Shown in pieces: positions 9,993 through 21,200 of a DNA stretch of 64,000 nt. A model generated the notes under the pieces. The model saw nothing but the letters and a program-made list of their open reading frames with translations. It was not told the origin of the DNA and did no database searches. A program made the translations under genes and the position numbers. The stretch's first letter is position 1, and each line of letters starts with the position of its first letter. This DNA comes from Apostichopus californicus. Lineage: Eukaryota; Echinodermata; Holothuroidea; Aspidochirotida; Stichopodidae. The DNA is taken from NCBI GenBank assembly GCA_020650975.1, contig JAIPMN010003273.1, forward strand, positions 1 to 64,000, given 5' to 3'.

Positions 9993-12058
9993 TTTTCCAC
10001 AAGTTATGAGATGGGAGAGAAACTACGGCAATTGTCTTTATCCATTGCGACTCTTGTCAAGAATAAATGTAATTTGTTACATGATGACATGGGTCATCTG
10101 GGATTAGAACGTACTCTTCAGTTTGCCCGGGAACGGTTTTACTGGCCAGGTATGGCAAACGATATTGAAAATTATGTTAAGAATTGTGACAGGTGCCTAC
10201 GGAGAAAAGCCACTCAGCCTCCATATAATAATAATAATAACAATTTAATTCTTATATAGCGCTTTACATCAAAAGAATGATCTCAAAGCAGCTTCACAGA
10301 AACGCATAAAATAATACAACTTAAAAAATATTACAGCTTATAAATATTACAGTCTAAAAATATTGCATCCTAAGAATTACAGAAATAAATACTGTAACTT
10401 AACAATAATTATTAAAAAAACATTAAAATTCAGAAATTAAAGACAAAAGCAATAAAATATGACAGCATACAATAAAACTTAAATACTAAACTGTTACAGC
10501 CGAAAATTAGCCTAAAATATCACAAAGCACCCCTTGTAAACATTTGCACCACTGAGCCAATGGAACTAATTTGTATGAAATATTTATCTTTAGAAGGGTC
10601 TAAGGGAGGTTATTCAAGTGTTCTTGTATTGACCGACCACTTCACAAGATATGCACAAGCGTTCCCAACTACTGTAGGAACAAACAGCCCAAATCACAGC
10701 CAAAATTCTGTTTGAAAATTTTATAGTCCACTATGGTTTCCAGCAAGATTTCATTCCGATCAAGGTAGGAATTTTGAATCCTCAGTTATAAAACACCTTT
10801 GTCAATTGTCAAATGGCTGGAATTGTCAAATCCAGGACAACACCATATCACCCCCAGGGAAATGGGCAGTGTGAGCGTTCAATCGTACACTGTTGTTTAT
10901 GTTAGGAACTAAAGAAGGCTGATTGGAATTCCTACTGTATGTGGCGCCGCTTGTACATGCTTATAACTGTTCACAAAACGATGCAACAGGCTTTTCACCT
11001 TATTACCTTATGTTTGGGAGGCATCCACGGTTACCCGTTGATCTCTACTTAGGGGTAGAGACGACTTCTAGTGAAGGTAGAACTTGCAAAGATTGTGCTA
11101 ATTCCCTTAAGGAAAAGTTCGAACATGCCTACAAGCTTGCTTCAGAGAAGCACAGGGCAAGGGAAATAGTAATGCTAGGCATTTAGGCAGTTACGTGAAA
11201 TGCAGTTACGTCCAGGGAATAGAGTCCTCGTGAAGAAAGTTGCATTTCAAGGGAAACATAAGCTTGCAGGTAGGTGGGAGAAAGAAGTGTATATAGAATT
11301 GTACGAAGGCTAGGGGAAGACATGCCAGTCTATGTTGCCTGAGGGAAATTCCCCTTGTACTGAAAGAACCCTCCACGGGAATCTTCTGCTCCCTTTACAG
11401 TCCCTTCCCAGACCTAGGTTAACACCCCCAACCTGCTCCCCGTACTAGGGAGGGCACTCACAGAAAGGTGGTTTCTAGATCCTCAGATCTGTCAGAGGAA
11501 GTGCCTCGCAGTATTGAGGAAGAAGAAACTCCTCTGTGGGCTATAGGGTTATGAACCAACAGATGAGAATCAGATTAAGACTTATCCATCTATTAACTTG
11601 AGTCCAGAAGCCCCAGTATTTATTCCTCACCAGGAAAAGCTACCATTCGTGGAGGAGTACCTTAACTCCCCCTCTGAGATAGTTAGTGCCCTGGGTATTA
11701 GAATGAAGAGCTGCCTCTGTCTCAGTCAGAAGAGGAAGACTCTTTAAGCAGCTCACTGGAGCAAAGTAAGCAGATAGTTGCAGATGAGAGAGTTGAAAGT
11801 GGACCTCTTGAGGGGGATGTTAGTTATGTACCTGATGTGAGCCTAGCTCCACAGAAGGCTGTTGTCATATCTACTGACAACAAAGCTGATGAACTTAAAG
11901 AGTCTGATACTGATGATGCCAAACTGTATGATGATGAAACTTGTAAATATGTTAGAAGGTCTAGTAGGAGAACCAAAGAGATTGATAGATGGGCATATTC
12001 TCATCAGGCTACTACTGTTCGTGAGCATAAACTACTGTACCTTGGCAACATAAAGTAG
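9993..12058 (+). pseudogene. Integrase region and pol C-terminal tail of the LTR element
   Basis: Plus-strand readings show an HHCC zinc-binding domain (HDDMGHLG...RFYWPGM...NCDRC, ending near 10220). Core-domain pieces follow (GGYSSVLVLTDHFTRYAQAFPT near 10600; SYxxPLVHAYN-type and MFGRHPRLPVDLYLG blocks at 10923-11186). The tail has YVRRSSRRTKEIDRWAY, usual near Gypsy pol ends. A foreign repeat is inserted inside (10225-10528). Fossil; broken. Confidence 0.8.
10225..10528 (-). mobile_element. SINE/LINE 3' tail inserted in the integrase region
   Basis: An ATAATAATAATAA run followed by ATATAGCGCTTTACATC is, on the minus strand, the GCGCTATATAA-(TTA)n end typical of L2/CR1-type LINEs and SINEs that share their tails. 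About 300 bp of AT-rich sequence separates the two integrase parts. The head is not recognisable. Confidence 0.6.
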
Positions 12059-12353
12059 ATTATTTATTTATGGTGAAAGAGGAGTTGGCACATATGTCAC
12101 CTGATGATCCTTACAGTATGTCAAGTTTATATAAAATGTGAAGCAAAATGGATAATTCCATTTCTGAAGTGTATGTAACATTACAAGGCATGTAAGTTTC
12201 TGTTGTGCATTTGAGTCCATTCAAGTGCTGGGTTGAGTTTAATTCCTACGTATGTTTTGTTTACTGTATTTCTTTTATGAATTTTATTATTTGTTATGCT
12301 GTAAATCCGTTTTTAGGATATATTCATGTAAACGTCGGGACGAAGTTATGTTC

Positions 12354-12365
12354 AGAAGAGGAAGG
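12354..12365 (+). promoter_or_regulatory. Polypurine tract of the LTR element
   Basis: AGAAGAGGAAGG lies directly before the TG start of the right LTR, the place and composition expected for the plus-strand priming site. Confidence 0.65.
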
Positions 12366-13887
12366 TGCATAAACCCTGGTGTCATGAATGACACAGTGGG
12401 TTTGTTGTTGTTTTCACTTGCTAGTAGAAGCAATTTCTGTCAATAGTGTAGATAGTTTTAATTAAAAAGAGTAAACAGATACTTCCTGCCTCTGCTGAGT
12501 TTATGGCAGATTAGTGATGGTTATTTTACTTTCACAAAGCCTTTTTGTATGTTTCCTTTGCTACTTATCTCTCCTGAGATAAACAGAGCCTGCTAGACAA
12601 TAATGCTTGTGGTTTATACCTGGAACAATAGTATATAGAGGTTACAGTGTATGGTGGGAAAGGGTTACAAAATAGCCCAGAGCTGGGGAAGGGAAGGCAA
12701 ATGGTGACATGAATATTTATGAGGAATAATCCATCATGTAATTTCTGATTGGTCATCATATTAGTTGGTCAACTGCATCTATGCTAGAAGTAACCAATAG
12801 GATGGGGGGAAGTCATGTGACCTAGAGTTGTTGTCACTTCTGGTAAAATTGTATCTAGTTTTCAAAGTTATTTCTAGAGAGTTTGATTCTTCATCTAGAG
12901 AGAGCAAGACTTCTCTTGCTTAATCTGTTGTACTTATAATATTTTTGTTAATACACCCAGGAAAAAGTGTTGTATAAATAGGGAGTTTTGAAGATGTCCA
13001 TCATGTAAAGCTATATTCTTAAATTATGATGCGAATGTCATAATATTTGTATATTTTTGGCCACTGTTCTGGATCTTGCCGAGATGGTTACCATGGACGT
13101 TTTGTATTTTACTTAATTGTTGTTCTTGGAGCCTACCTGTACTTTGTATTTACCTAAGGAACCGGATGCTACCCCACCGAGCTGTAGACGTCACTCTAAA
13201 CTATTTTATTAATTTGTCATACCATTTTGTAAATCGCTGGACTGCAGTTTATTACGGAGCACACTGATGTACACCGGAACCTTAATTCGCGAAAATGAAC
13301 TTTCCGCGTTTAAGCAAGAAAGCGAGCAGTTCGCGACAGCACCAGTGTAAAATCAGATAATTTTAAGTATTCCTTTTATTGTAACCTTTGTCATGGCCAT
13401 AGACAATAAGTTTAAGTTTCTCTAAGTTCTAAAATGTTCAGTGTATAGTACAGTGTACACTGTAACCTTATTATTGTTAATATTGTCTTTACCACCTGTG
13501 CTGCATCTTAATGTACAGTGTTCGGTACCACATAAACCAGTATGTTAAATGTAACTGCAAGAATTAATATTTAAGAGTGTGGTCAAGTTGACATATTTGT
13601 AATGTAGATCCTGTTTATTGTTTTGTGCCATGGATAGCCATATAACATCCTCATTTCCCACAATTGGAGGATTGAAAATATAAAGTAGTTCATGGTACAT
13701 TTCTTTGTGTTTTGTGTCTCTCATTGTAAACCTGTGTAGAACTGACTCAGCAGTTGTTTTGAATATCAGCATTGAACCATTCGGACATGGAGACAATTTT
13801 ATCCTGTCTTGAGGCCTAGGCCTACTTGATACACATATTGCTGACCCATTGTCCTAATTACCTTGACCGAAGGAAAGGAGGGTTACA
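12366..13887 (+). repeat. 3' LTR
   Basis: Matches 4-1791 from the GTGTCATgaATGACAC inverted repeat (12379-12394) through the TATAAATA box (12973-12980) to GGGTTACA. It is about 265 bp shorter than the left LTR, mainly through one segment between TTTTAATTAA repeats. Scattered differences amount to a few percent by eye. Confidence 0.92.
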
Positions 13888-15123
13888 TATTAATAACCGG
13901 TTGTTTTCCCAATACCGGTAGTAGTTACACATTGCACTGTGATCGGGACTAGTCAATACCGGGATCGGGATCCCGCGCACAATGCTACTCACAAGTATTG
14001 TACACTAAGTTGGGGCAGGCCTCTGAGTTTTGCATCTACTGTACAGATTTTTTTTTGTTTTTTTTAGTACCTTGAGTTACTGTACCAATTACAATAACTG
14101 CAAGTAACCATCCTCCTTCACAGTGTTCTATTGTCTATGTGGCAACAACCGCTCCTTTATTTTGTGGCTAGGGGAGGTATTATTATTATTTAGGTTTACA
14201 GTCTTGTTCAGGGCCAAGGCCTTTTCACACGACTTATAACTTAACCCTGGTCATTGGTAACTTGTCACACCTACTCACCAAAGTGTGCACAATTCAATCA
14301 ATCTCTCCTGGGGCACCACAGTGCACCACAACCACGTGTCCCTCGTGGGACTTCCCATAGGGTGCAGCCACAAACTGGCGCACCAACTATATTTACAAGT
14401 TACCTCGCAAGGTCCCCATTTATACACCTGGGTGAAGAGAGGCAATGGAGATAAAGCGCCTTGCCCAAGGACACGAAGCAACGATCTGGCCAGGGCTCGA
14501 ACCTGTAATCCTGACCTTAGATCATAAGTCCACTGCCTTAACCACTTCTCCACAACGCCCTCACAACAGGCTCTGTAAGATAGAGGTATCCCAGTAATAA
14601 GAAAAGACATGAATGAAAGAGAATTTAATGTTGTCATATATAGTACAGTATGTCAAACTTGTTCTGTGCACAGTTTATACAGTAAGTTGCAATATTTAGA
14701 CATTTGTCATCTTTACCTTTTTCATCATTTCATCAGTTTCCTTAACTGCCACCTTCTCCTCCTTCGGTTTCAGTCTTTACCAGTCCGCTAATACCATATG
14801 AATCAGTCCACTTGTTGATCAATGCTTGTGACGTTGCAGCTTCGGAAAAGATATTTAACTGTATTGATTGTAATAACAGTGCGTACACAGCGACATCCAG
14901 TTGTACCTGTTTATGTTTGCTTTCCAATTTGTCAAGTGCTCTCTCACCCATCCCCTTCCACACTAACCCTCATCCCTCCTCTTCCACACAACCCCGCCCA
15001 TTCCACACAACCCCTCCCCTTCCACACAACCGTGCCTTCACTGCCCAGAGACCCATCCAATAACCTTTTCTCTCTTTATTATTATTATTATTGATTATTA
15101 TTATTTATTTTCTTTATTTTCAG
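13888..15123. other. Stretch between the LTR element and the first visible GGNBP2 exon
   Basis: It holds a tRNA-derived SINE (14172-14570), CT-rich low-complexity sequence near 14940-15060 and a (TTA)n run (about 15079-15108) that abuts the splice acceptor at 15123. I looked for the GGNBP2 start exon (human start MARLVAVC...YIDDTLT) and did not find it, so this is probably intron sequence. Confidence 0.55.
14172..14570 (-). mobile_element. tRNA-derived SINE
   Basis: On the minus strand, an A-box-like GTGGTTAAGGCAGTGG (14530-14545) and a B-box GGTTCGAGCCC (14493-14503) form a tRNA head, probably Leu- or Ser-like. The body includes the TTGCCTCTCTTCACCCAGGTG block shared with the copy near 60130, and the tail is (ATT)n at 14179-14191. 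Not a functional tRNA: no acceptor stem is seen. Confidence 0.75.
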
Positions 15124-15222
15124 ATGATTATGGAAATGCCAGAGATAGATGCTCTGACTTGTAATCACACGGGTGACGCCTGTTATAAATCCGGTTATCA
15201 GATGATCAATGCTTTCATGGAG
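15124..15222 (+). CDS. GGNBP2: GGNBP2 exon a (first visible)
   Basis: Acceptor cag at 15121-15123, donor gtaagt at 15223, phase 0 at both ends. Encodes MIMEMPEIDALTC...INAFME, aligning with the human VMEFPDNVLNL region. The frame runs on upstream of the acceptor by chance, so the ATG at 15124 should not be taken as the protein start. Confidence 0.85.
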
Positions 15223-18200
15223 GTAAGTCTAATATTGGCTCTGTTTTTCCCCCTTTTTTTCTATTATGTTCAAGGTTATTTATGTGTTGGCAAGCTTCCT
15301 CTATATTTATTGCCAAAGGACATAACTTCCCATTTGCTGCAAATTTAGCAATTAAGGATGTCAGCGTTGTAGGTACAGTACTGTATTACATGTGTATACA
15401 TGTATCATATTTACAGTGCATCTACCCCAGTAATGCCACCAACATAAACCCTTATAGTTGAAACGGTACACACAGCCTAGTGATGTTTAAATTCATCTTT
15501 TAATCATCAAAGTTTCAGGTGCAGGGTTAATGCAATGTCTACTGTACGTACAATTACAAATGCTACTACTGTACTGCATATTGTGTGAATCTGGATGATG
15601 ACATCTGTACATTTAAACAAGATGTGTACCAACTATCAGAGAGTACTGTCATTACCATACTTATACTGTATGTCTAAAGTGCCAAATATAATCGGGGGGA
15701 GTCATGCACAGGGTGGATTCCAAAGTGCTACAGTATTTGTTTCAGTCAGTGCTGATAAGAATGTTCGCTATTGTTCTTCATAATATATATGTCCTTAGTG
15801 CATACATATATTTAGTGAGCTGTGAACCCTTCATTATGTGAATGATAAATCTTTATATCAAAACACCCATTTTTTGAAAGATTTTATTGAGAAAATCTGA
15901 ACAAACTATTTCAAGAAGGTTGTACAGTGACTTACAGAGCTCTGCCATTTTTGGTTTCCATGATAATCGTAACCAATGAAGTCATGATGGCGTGTGTGTG
16001 TTGTGTAACATCCGGCTTTTTAACACGATATCTCAACGTAGGAACAATGGATGCTTTTCTTTATTCATATTGTTGATGCGTCATGTTAAGAGGAATAAAC
16101 CCTATTGTTTTTGGTGGAGGTCAAATGTCATCTGAGGTCACCAGATGTCAGACACTGAAATCCTTTTAAACATGATAGCCCATGATAGGAATCATAGATA
16201 CTTTTCATACATGGGTATGTAGATATGTCACATTTAGAGGAAGAACCCTAATGTTTCTGGTGGAGGTCAAAGGTCATCAGAGGTCAGACTCTGGAAACCT
16301 TTTAAACATAATATCTCATGGTAGAAATCAGAACATTTATATTATGATAGCTATTTCTGGTGAACCAGCAGAAGTCTATTGTAATGAAGTCATCGACACC
16401 TCCATGCATTTTTCTGTTCCGGTATCTTTTTGCCGTCAGCTCTCTCAAAAAGTGTTTGTACTATAGTGTATTCACTTCTCTCATTATTGGTCAGGGATGG
16501 GAGGCACAAGGTAGCTTTCCATGTGCACATTGTTTTTCAAGCCTTCTCTTTCTTTCTTTTTTTGGGGGTGAGGTGGGGGATGGGGGAAGGAGCTCTAGTG
16601 TTTAATTATTGGTATCATGCTTCTCGTTACTTTCAATTACTTCCTTCAGAAAGTTGCTCTTCTGTCTAGAGATGAGTTGGCTGCTGCTCTCATGGTCCCG
16701 AGGGGAGACATCTTCAGCTCATCTCTACAAGACTGCGTTCCGTGCGTCGGTTGCCGAAGAAGGTCAGTGCTTTAAATTTGTACATTTTAAAGGATGTTTT
16801 GAATTGTAGCAAAATCATTCTGGTTGTATTATACAGGTTCGTCTTGAACTGTCTCCGATTAAAAGAAGGCTACCTGATGAAAAAAATGAACAAATTTATA
16901 CTAAAAAAAAAATCTACAGTGTGTGCTCACGTGGCACTAAAAAATACCATATAAATTTTAATCATGTGAGAGGATTTTCGCATTAATCTCTTACTGTTAA
17001 CTACAATACCATGGACATAACTGTTCAAGTGCTCTATTGAGGACTGTTTACGGTTGAAAAACTGAAAACAGATTTTGGCTGGAAATGAAAAGGAAAGCAG
17101 TTTCTACCTGTTGAGTTGTCAGCCATAAGTCTTACAGGTGAATGTTAAATACGAAAGTATTAATGCAAACATTGGCTTGTGCACATGTGCGAAATGCAGC
17201 AGCTTTCAGGAATTCTGTTTGAATTTGTACTGTCTGTAAACAAAGTTCAGGGTTTTCAGTGGGGTGTGGAGGTTTATCCTTTTATTTTTACCACAGACGT
17301 AACATATAGTCTTAAATCTGTCTGGTATTCCTATTTTAATTGGCACATTTTATAACCTAATTCTTTAAGGCCATCAAATGAAGAGGATACATCGGGAATT
17401 AAATATAGTTCATGTATCAACTATCAATGATCACAACATGAAAGAGTTAAAAAAGAGATAGCTTGGAACCATCGTAAGAGAACTGAAAATAATATTCTGT
17501 CGTTATTCTTTGGAAGACTTGTCCATTTTATTGTTCTACATGAGCAGATTTGATCTTTCTTAATAGATGTCTGAATAAGTAAGTTGTTTGTAGGATTTTG
17601 TGTTTATCACATATATTTAAGTACCATCTATAAACAGGGATGAGGGGCAGAGCCTAGGGGGGGGGGGGTATCACATTATGTTCACCACAGATATAACATT
17701 TGTTTTTAATCTGTCTTGATGTTCCTATTTTAATTAACACATTTGATAAGCTAATTCTTTGCAACAATCAAATGGAGAGGATAATGTATCATGAGTTAAA
17801 TATAGTCCATTATCAGTGATCACAATATGAAAGAGTTAAAAAAAAGAGATTGCTTGGAATGTTAAAAGATGGAATCAGGCTTAGAGACTTGAAAGTAATA
17901 TTCTGTCGCCTCCTTTGGGAGACATTTTCTTTCTATAGTTCTGCATTAAATTAGGAGATCTGTGTTAAGATCTTAACAGTTGTCTGAGGAGATTGGCCGT
18001 AGGATTTTTCTTTTTCACAAACATTTTAAGGTTGGTTGGGATTGCTTCTCTTTTAATGTAGAGCCTATTTGCAGCTTAAAAACCTCCCTTCTCGGCTCTC
18101 GTCATTAAGTACTCTATGCTTGAACAAAAGCAAATTGTATTAGCTTGTTACTTAATGTGACTACAAAATGTCTAAAATGTTAGGATTGTCTGTTGCATTT

Positions 18201-21200
18201 TAAGACAAGTATCATTCCCTACCCAAGAACCTACTCTACTGCAATGTTTTGGCAGACATACCTTGACATTATAACTTATAACTACGGAGGCTGTTGTATG
18301 ACCCAAGGAGACACTTAGGGGTAGAATAGAAAAAACTTTCTTCTCGACTGAACAGAGAAACTTTTCAAGTAACTTGTTTGAACCTGGCAAGATGTCCACA
18401 CTGGCCTATTACAGGAAGCTGCTGCTAAGGCATACCTACTTTATATGATACTTACTTGTAATTGTTACATATATCATTGTGTTAGGCTTATAGCCTAACA
18501 CAATGAACCTTTGGGTTCTGGTGTTTCCTTTCTTCCTTTTTGTGCAGATTATATCTTTGCATTCCCAATGGTTAAGATAAGTTGAAAATACTGTACACAA
18601 TAAATTCTGTGCAGCGGGAGTATAATTATTAATTCAGAACTCCAGACATGGACTAATTAGCCAAAAAGTACCAAAGTGTTTCCAAAATTGTGCAAAACAC
18701 CTAGCAAAATGGGTTTCCTTGACAGTGGTTTGATTTTTTTTGTTTCTCTTTCCAGTATGGAGGAGCTCTTTATCCGTCTGAAGGAACAGCAGCTGACCCA
18801 TGCCACAGAACCGCTACTCATCACTCCCAGAGCTGAGATGTCTGTTACCCATGAAGTACTCTACGACATGAGGCAACTATTTTCCATCCTAAGTGTTCAA
18901 GGGTGAGATATATATCACCAATAACCTTATCACCTTAGACCGGCAAACAAGTTAGATCCTTACTGTACCCCTCTCCCCACGCCTTCAGCATTTCAGAGTC
19001 GCACCTTTCGTATAATGTCTGTTACCCACGAGGTGCTCTCTGACACAAGGTATTTGTACTCTGTCCTAAATGTTCAAGGGTGCAGTTTATGTTGCTAAAT
19101 AGCCTTCCTTACCTTAGACCAGCAATTCTGATAGATCCTTACTACACTCCTCTCTCTCATTCCCTTCATTTCAAAATCGTATATTTCTAAAGTGTCTGCA
19201 TAACCCATTCAGTACTCGGTGAGACCAGGCAACTGTATTCCAACCAAACAGTTCAAGGGTGAGATTTATTATTGCCCCATTGATATCCAGGAATTCATTT
19301 TACTACCGAAGACTTTAAAAGTTGTCCAACAATACAAACAAACATACATGTTCAAATGTATGCACAATGTAGGACCAAGCTACCTCTCCAACTTATTTCA
19401 GCTCCGACCATCATCCACACGCTCACTTCGCTCTAATTCATCACTGATGTTACTCATCCCTAGAGTGAAAACACAGACTTACGGCTTGAGAAAGTTTGCA
19501 TCCACTGCACCGTGCATGTGGAACTCACGTCCAGAACATATAAAAATGTCCAATACTGTGAACAGTTTCAAATCAGCACTTAAAACGTATCTCTTCACCA
19601 AAGCATTTATGTTATAATTGTCATTATTTTGTTAAGCGCCACAAGAATTATTTCATAGTTTGTTTGGCGCTATATAAAAATTATGTATTATTATTATTAT
19701 AATACGATTCATACTTCTCTTTTCCTCTTTGATTTTTATATTTAAAACTTTCTCTGTTTCAGACCAAAGCTGAACGACGTGGTGGATAGCATTCACAAGA
19801 ACAGGAGAAACAAGAGATGTCAGTTACATTCCCTGGATAACCACAAAGTCAGACTCCTCTCGTAAGCAACAACATTTTATCTTGTGATCATGGGGATGGT
19901 TTGGTTATAATCGGCTTTTGGAAACAAAACTCCTCAAAATAAAGCTGATTACTTGTATTTCTACACATCATTTTAATTTGGTATCAATGGGAAAGCAAGG
20001 AAGGGTGAGGACAGATGTAATGAATATATAGTTTTATCTTCTTGAAAAAAGTAACCAAATGGTTAGTATTCTTTATACTTATGTAAAATAACTTTGAACC
20101 CTAAATATTAAAATTTATGATCGTGTTATTCTCAGTCCATCTGTTGTTGTGGTTTTATTGTTCGAGGGGGGAGGGGGGTGCAAAGGGAGGGGCAGGGGTT
20201 TGATGGTGATGCAAGCTGCTATATGTAATATGTAACTTTTAAGACAAGACCCAGTCTTTTGTGTTCCCACATACCTGCAAACTAGTAATTTATCACAATT
20301 TGTTGAAGTGAACAGTAGTGGTAGGCTTGCTTTGAAAACAATACCATTATAACACTTAAATTTTATCATACATGTTAAATAGGTAAGTCCAGATGTGTCT
20401 CTCTCCCAGTGGTTTCTAATGCCTGTTGTTCCTTGTTGCTTTGTTTACTGATATGTTTTGGGTTTGCATCATGCTTTAATATGTTGCTTTGTCAAATTTA
20501 TTTTTTTTCCATAGATATAAGATTCTTTCTTAATCTCCATTTTCTTCATCTTTAAAGAGGAGCAATTTAATGATCTAAAAAAAAATCTTATTTTCATTTT
20601 TTTTTTTTTTTTTTAAATTAGAAATTGGGAAGATATTTGGGAAGCCATGGAAACACCTTGTCGTGAGGAGGTCGTAACGATATCCGCCTGTGAACTGAAG
20701 AGAACCACTGATGCCTATCTCAGTAAGCACAGGTGAGTGACAATGACACGCTGAGAATTATTACAGGTACCTCCGTAAAATGATTTGGTAAAACACAACT
20801 CTGACAGTATTCCACAATTCTGTCCGATGACTTTGAATTTTGGAAACTGACGAGACAATTTTCATTTCTAAACCATGAAGGAAATGTCACCAAGTTTTTC
20901 AAAGTTTCAACTTTAATGTTTAGATATCATCAATACCTCAGTGGAGAGTAACCAGTTGACAAATTCAAGTTTAGAATTTTAGCGCAATCATGAATTTCTC
21001 TCAATTCCTTGTTTATTTGGTGAACAAGAGCTTTATGTAATTAATTGCAATCTTATTTTCAGCATTACTTGGTAGGTTTGTTTAATTTATTTTGTTTTGG
21101 TTAATTGCAAGCAGCTTCTGATTCCTTTCATGCAAATCTAAGTAACGAGGCTTAATATAATGTCAAAGGTCGTTGAAGAGGAAACCTAATTAGAGGGGGT

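Larger units (their letters stand above)
4057..10131 (-). repeat. Tandem array of nine ~699-bp units, each with an antisense KMT5A-like SET domain
   Basis: The same start motif recurs at 4057, 4756, 5455, 6154, 6849, 7495, 8194, 8895 and 9595, giving spacings of 699, 699, 699, 695, 646, 699, 701 and 700; the ninth unit ends near 10131. Units are nearly identical by eye. On the minus strand each encodes a SET domain: GSGVFATKQF, LLEYRGEIIS, ECIDATDT, a VND...NSVMKK segment, CLFALTDMKHGEELRYDYG and PWRKK. The wording is close to the DCVHHV..RYIND KMT5A-like proteins found in many copies in fish. On the plus strand the unit end reads LLHDDMGHLGLERTLQFARE, the start of a Gypsy integrase zinc-binding domain, which only the last unit continues into the rest of integrase. 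Minus-strand ORFs carrying SET sequence: 3992-4459, 4625-5857, 6023-6445, 6403-7023, 7361-7819, 8009-8221, 8209-9198 and 9415-9759. Confidence 0.93.
4..13887 (+). mobile_element. Ty3/Gypsy LTR retrotransposon with an antisense SET-domain array (broken, fossil)
   Basis: Seen: two long terminal repeats (4-1791 and about 12366-13887) with TGTAACCC...GGGTTACA ends, a primer-binding-site-like run just after the left LTR and a purine-rich tract ending at 12365 just before the right one. Between them lie, in order, a gag ORF, a retropepsin-like region, a tandem array (4057-10131), an integrase zinc-binding region, integrase core pieces and a typical pol C-terminal tail. I did not recognise reverse transcriptase, RNase H or env readings. 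Part order and sequence type fit Ty3/Gypsy. The copy is broken in several places and carries a foreign SINE/LINE-type insertion in the integrase part. The LTRs differ by only a few percent over the stretches compared by eye, so the insertion is moderately old rather than ancient. No target-site duplication can be confirmed, because only three bases lie before the left end. Confidence 0.9.

Noticed and set aside
4057-10131. Plus-strand ORFs of 62-175 residues repeated through the array
   Set aside because: They are the opposite-strand shadow of the SET frame; apart from the short integrase start they match no family.
13888-13892. Target-site duplication of the LTR element
   Set aside because: Only three bases precede the left end and they do not match the right flank, so it cannot be judged.
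14493-14545. Functional tRNA gene
   Set aside because: A- and B-box-like words are present, but there is no closed acceptor stem and the sequence continues into a SINE body and (ATT)n tail.
14275-14637. 120-residue minus-strand ORF
   Set aside because: It is a translation of the tRNA-derived SINE; the same words recur in the ORF at 60033-60224 over the other SINE copy.
18997-19079. Copy 2 of exon c as a true alternative exon
   Set aside because: The nearest acceptor-like sites do not give the frame of the copy, and the donor has changed to gtgcag; kept as a pseudo-exon.
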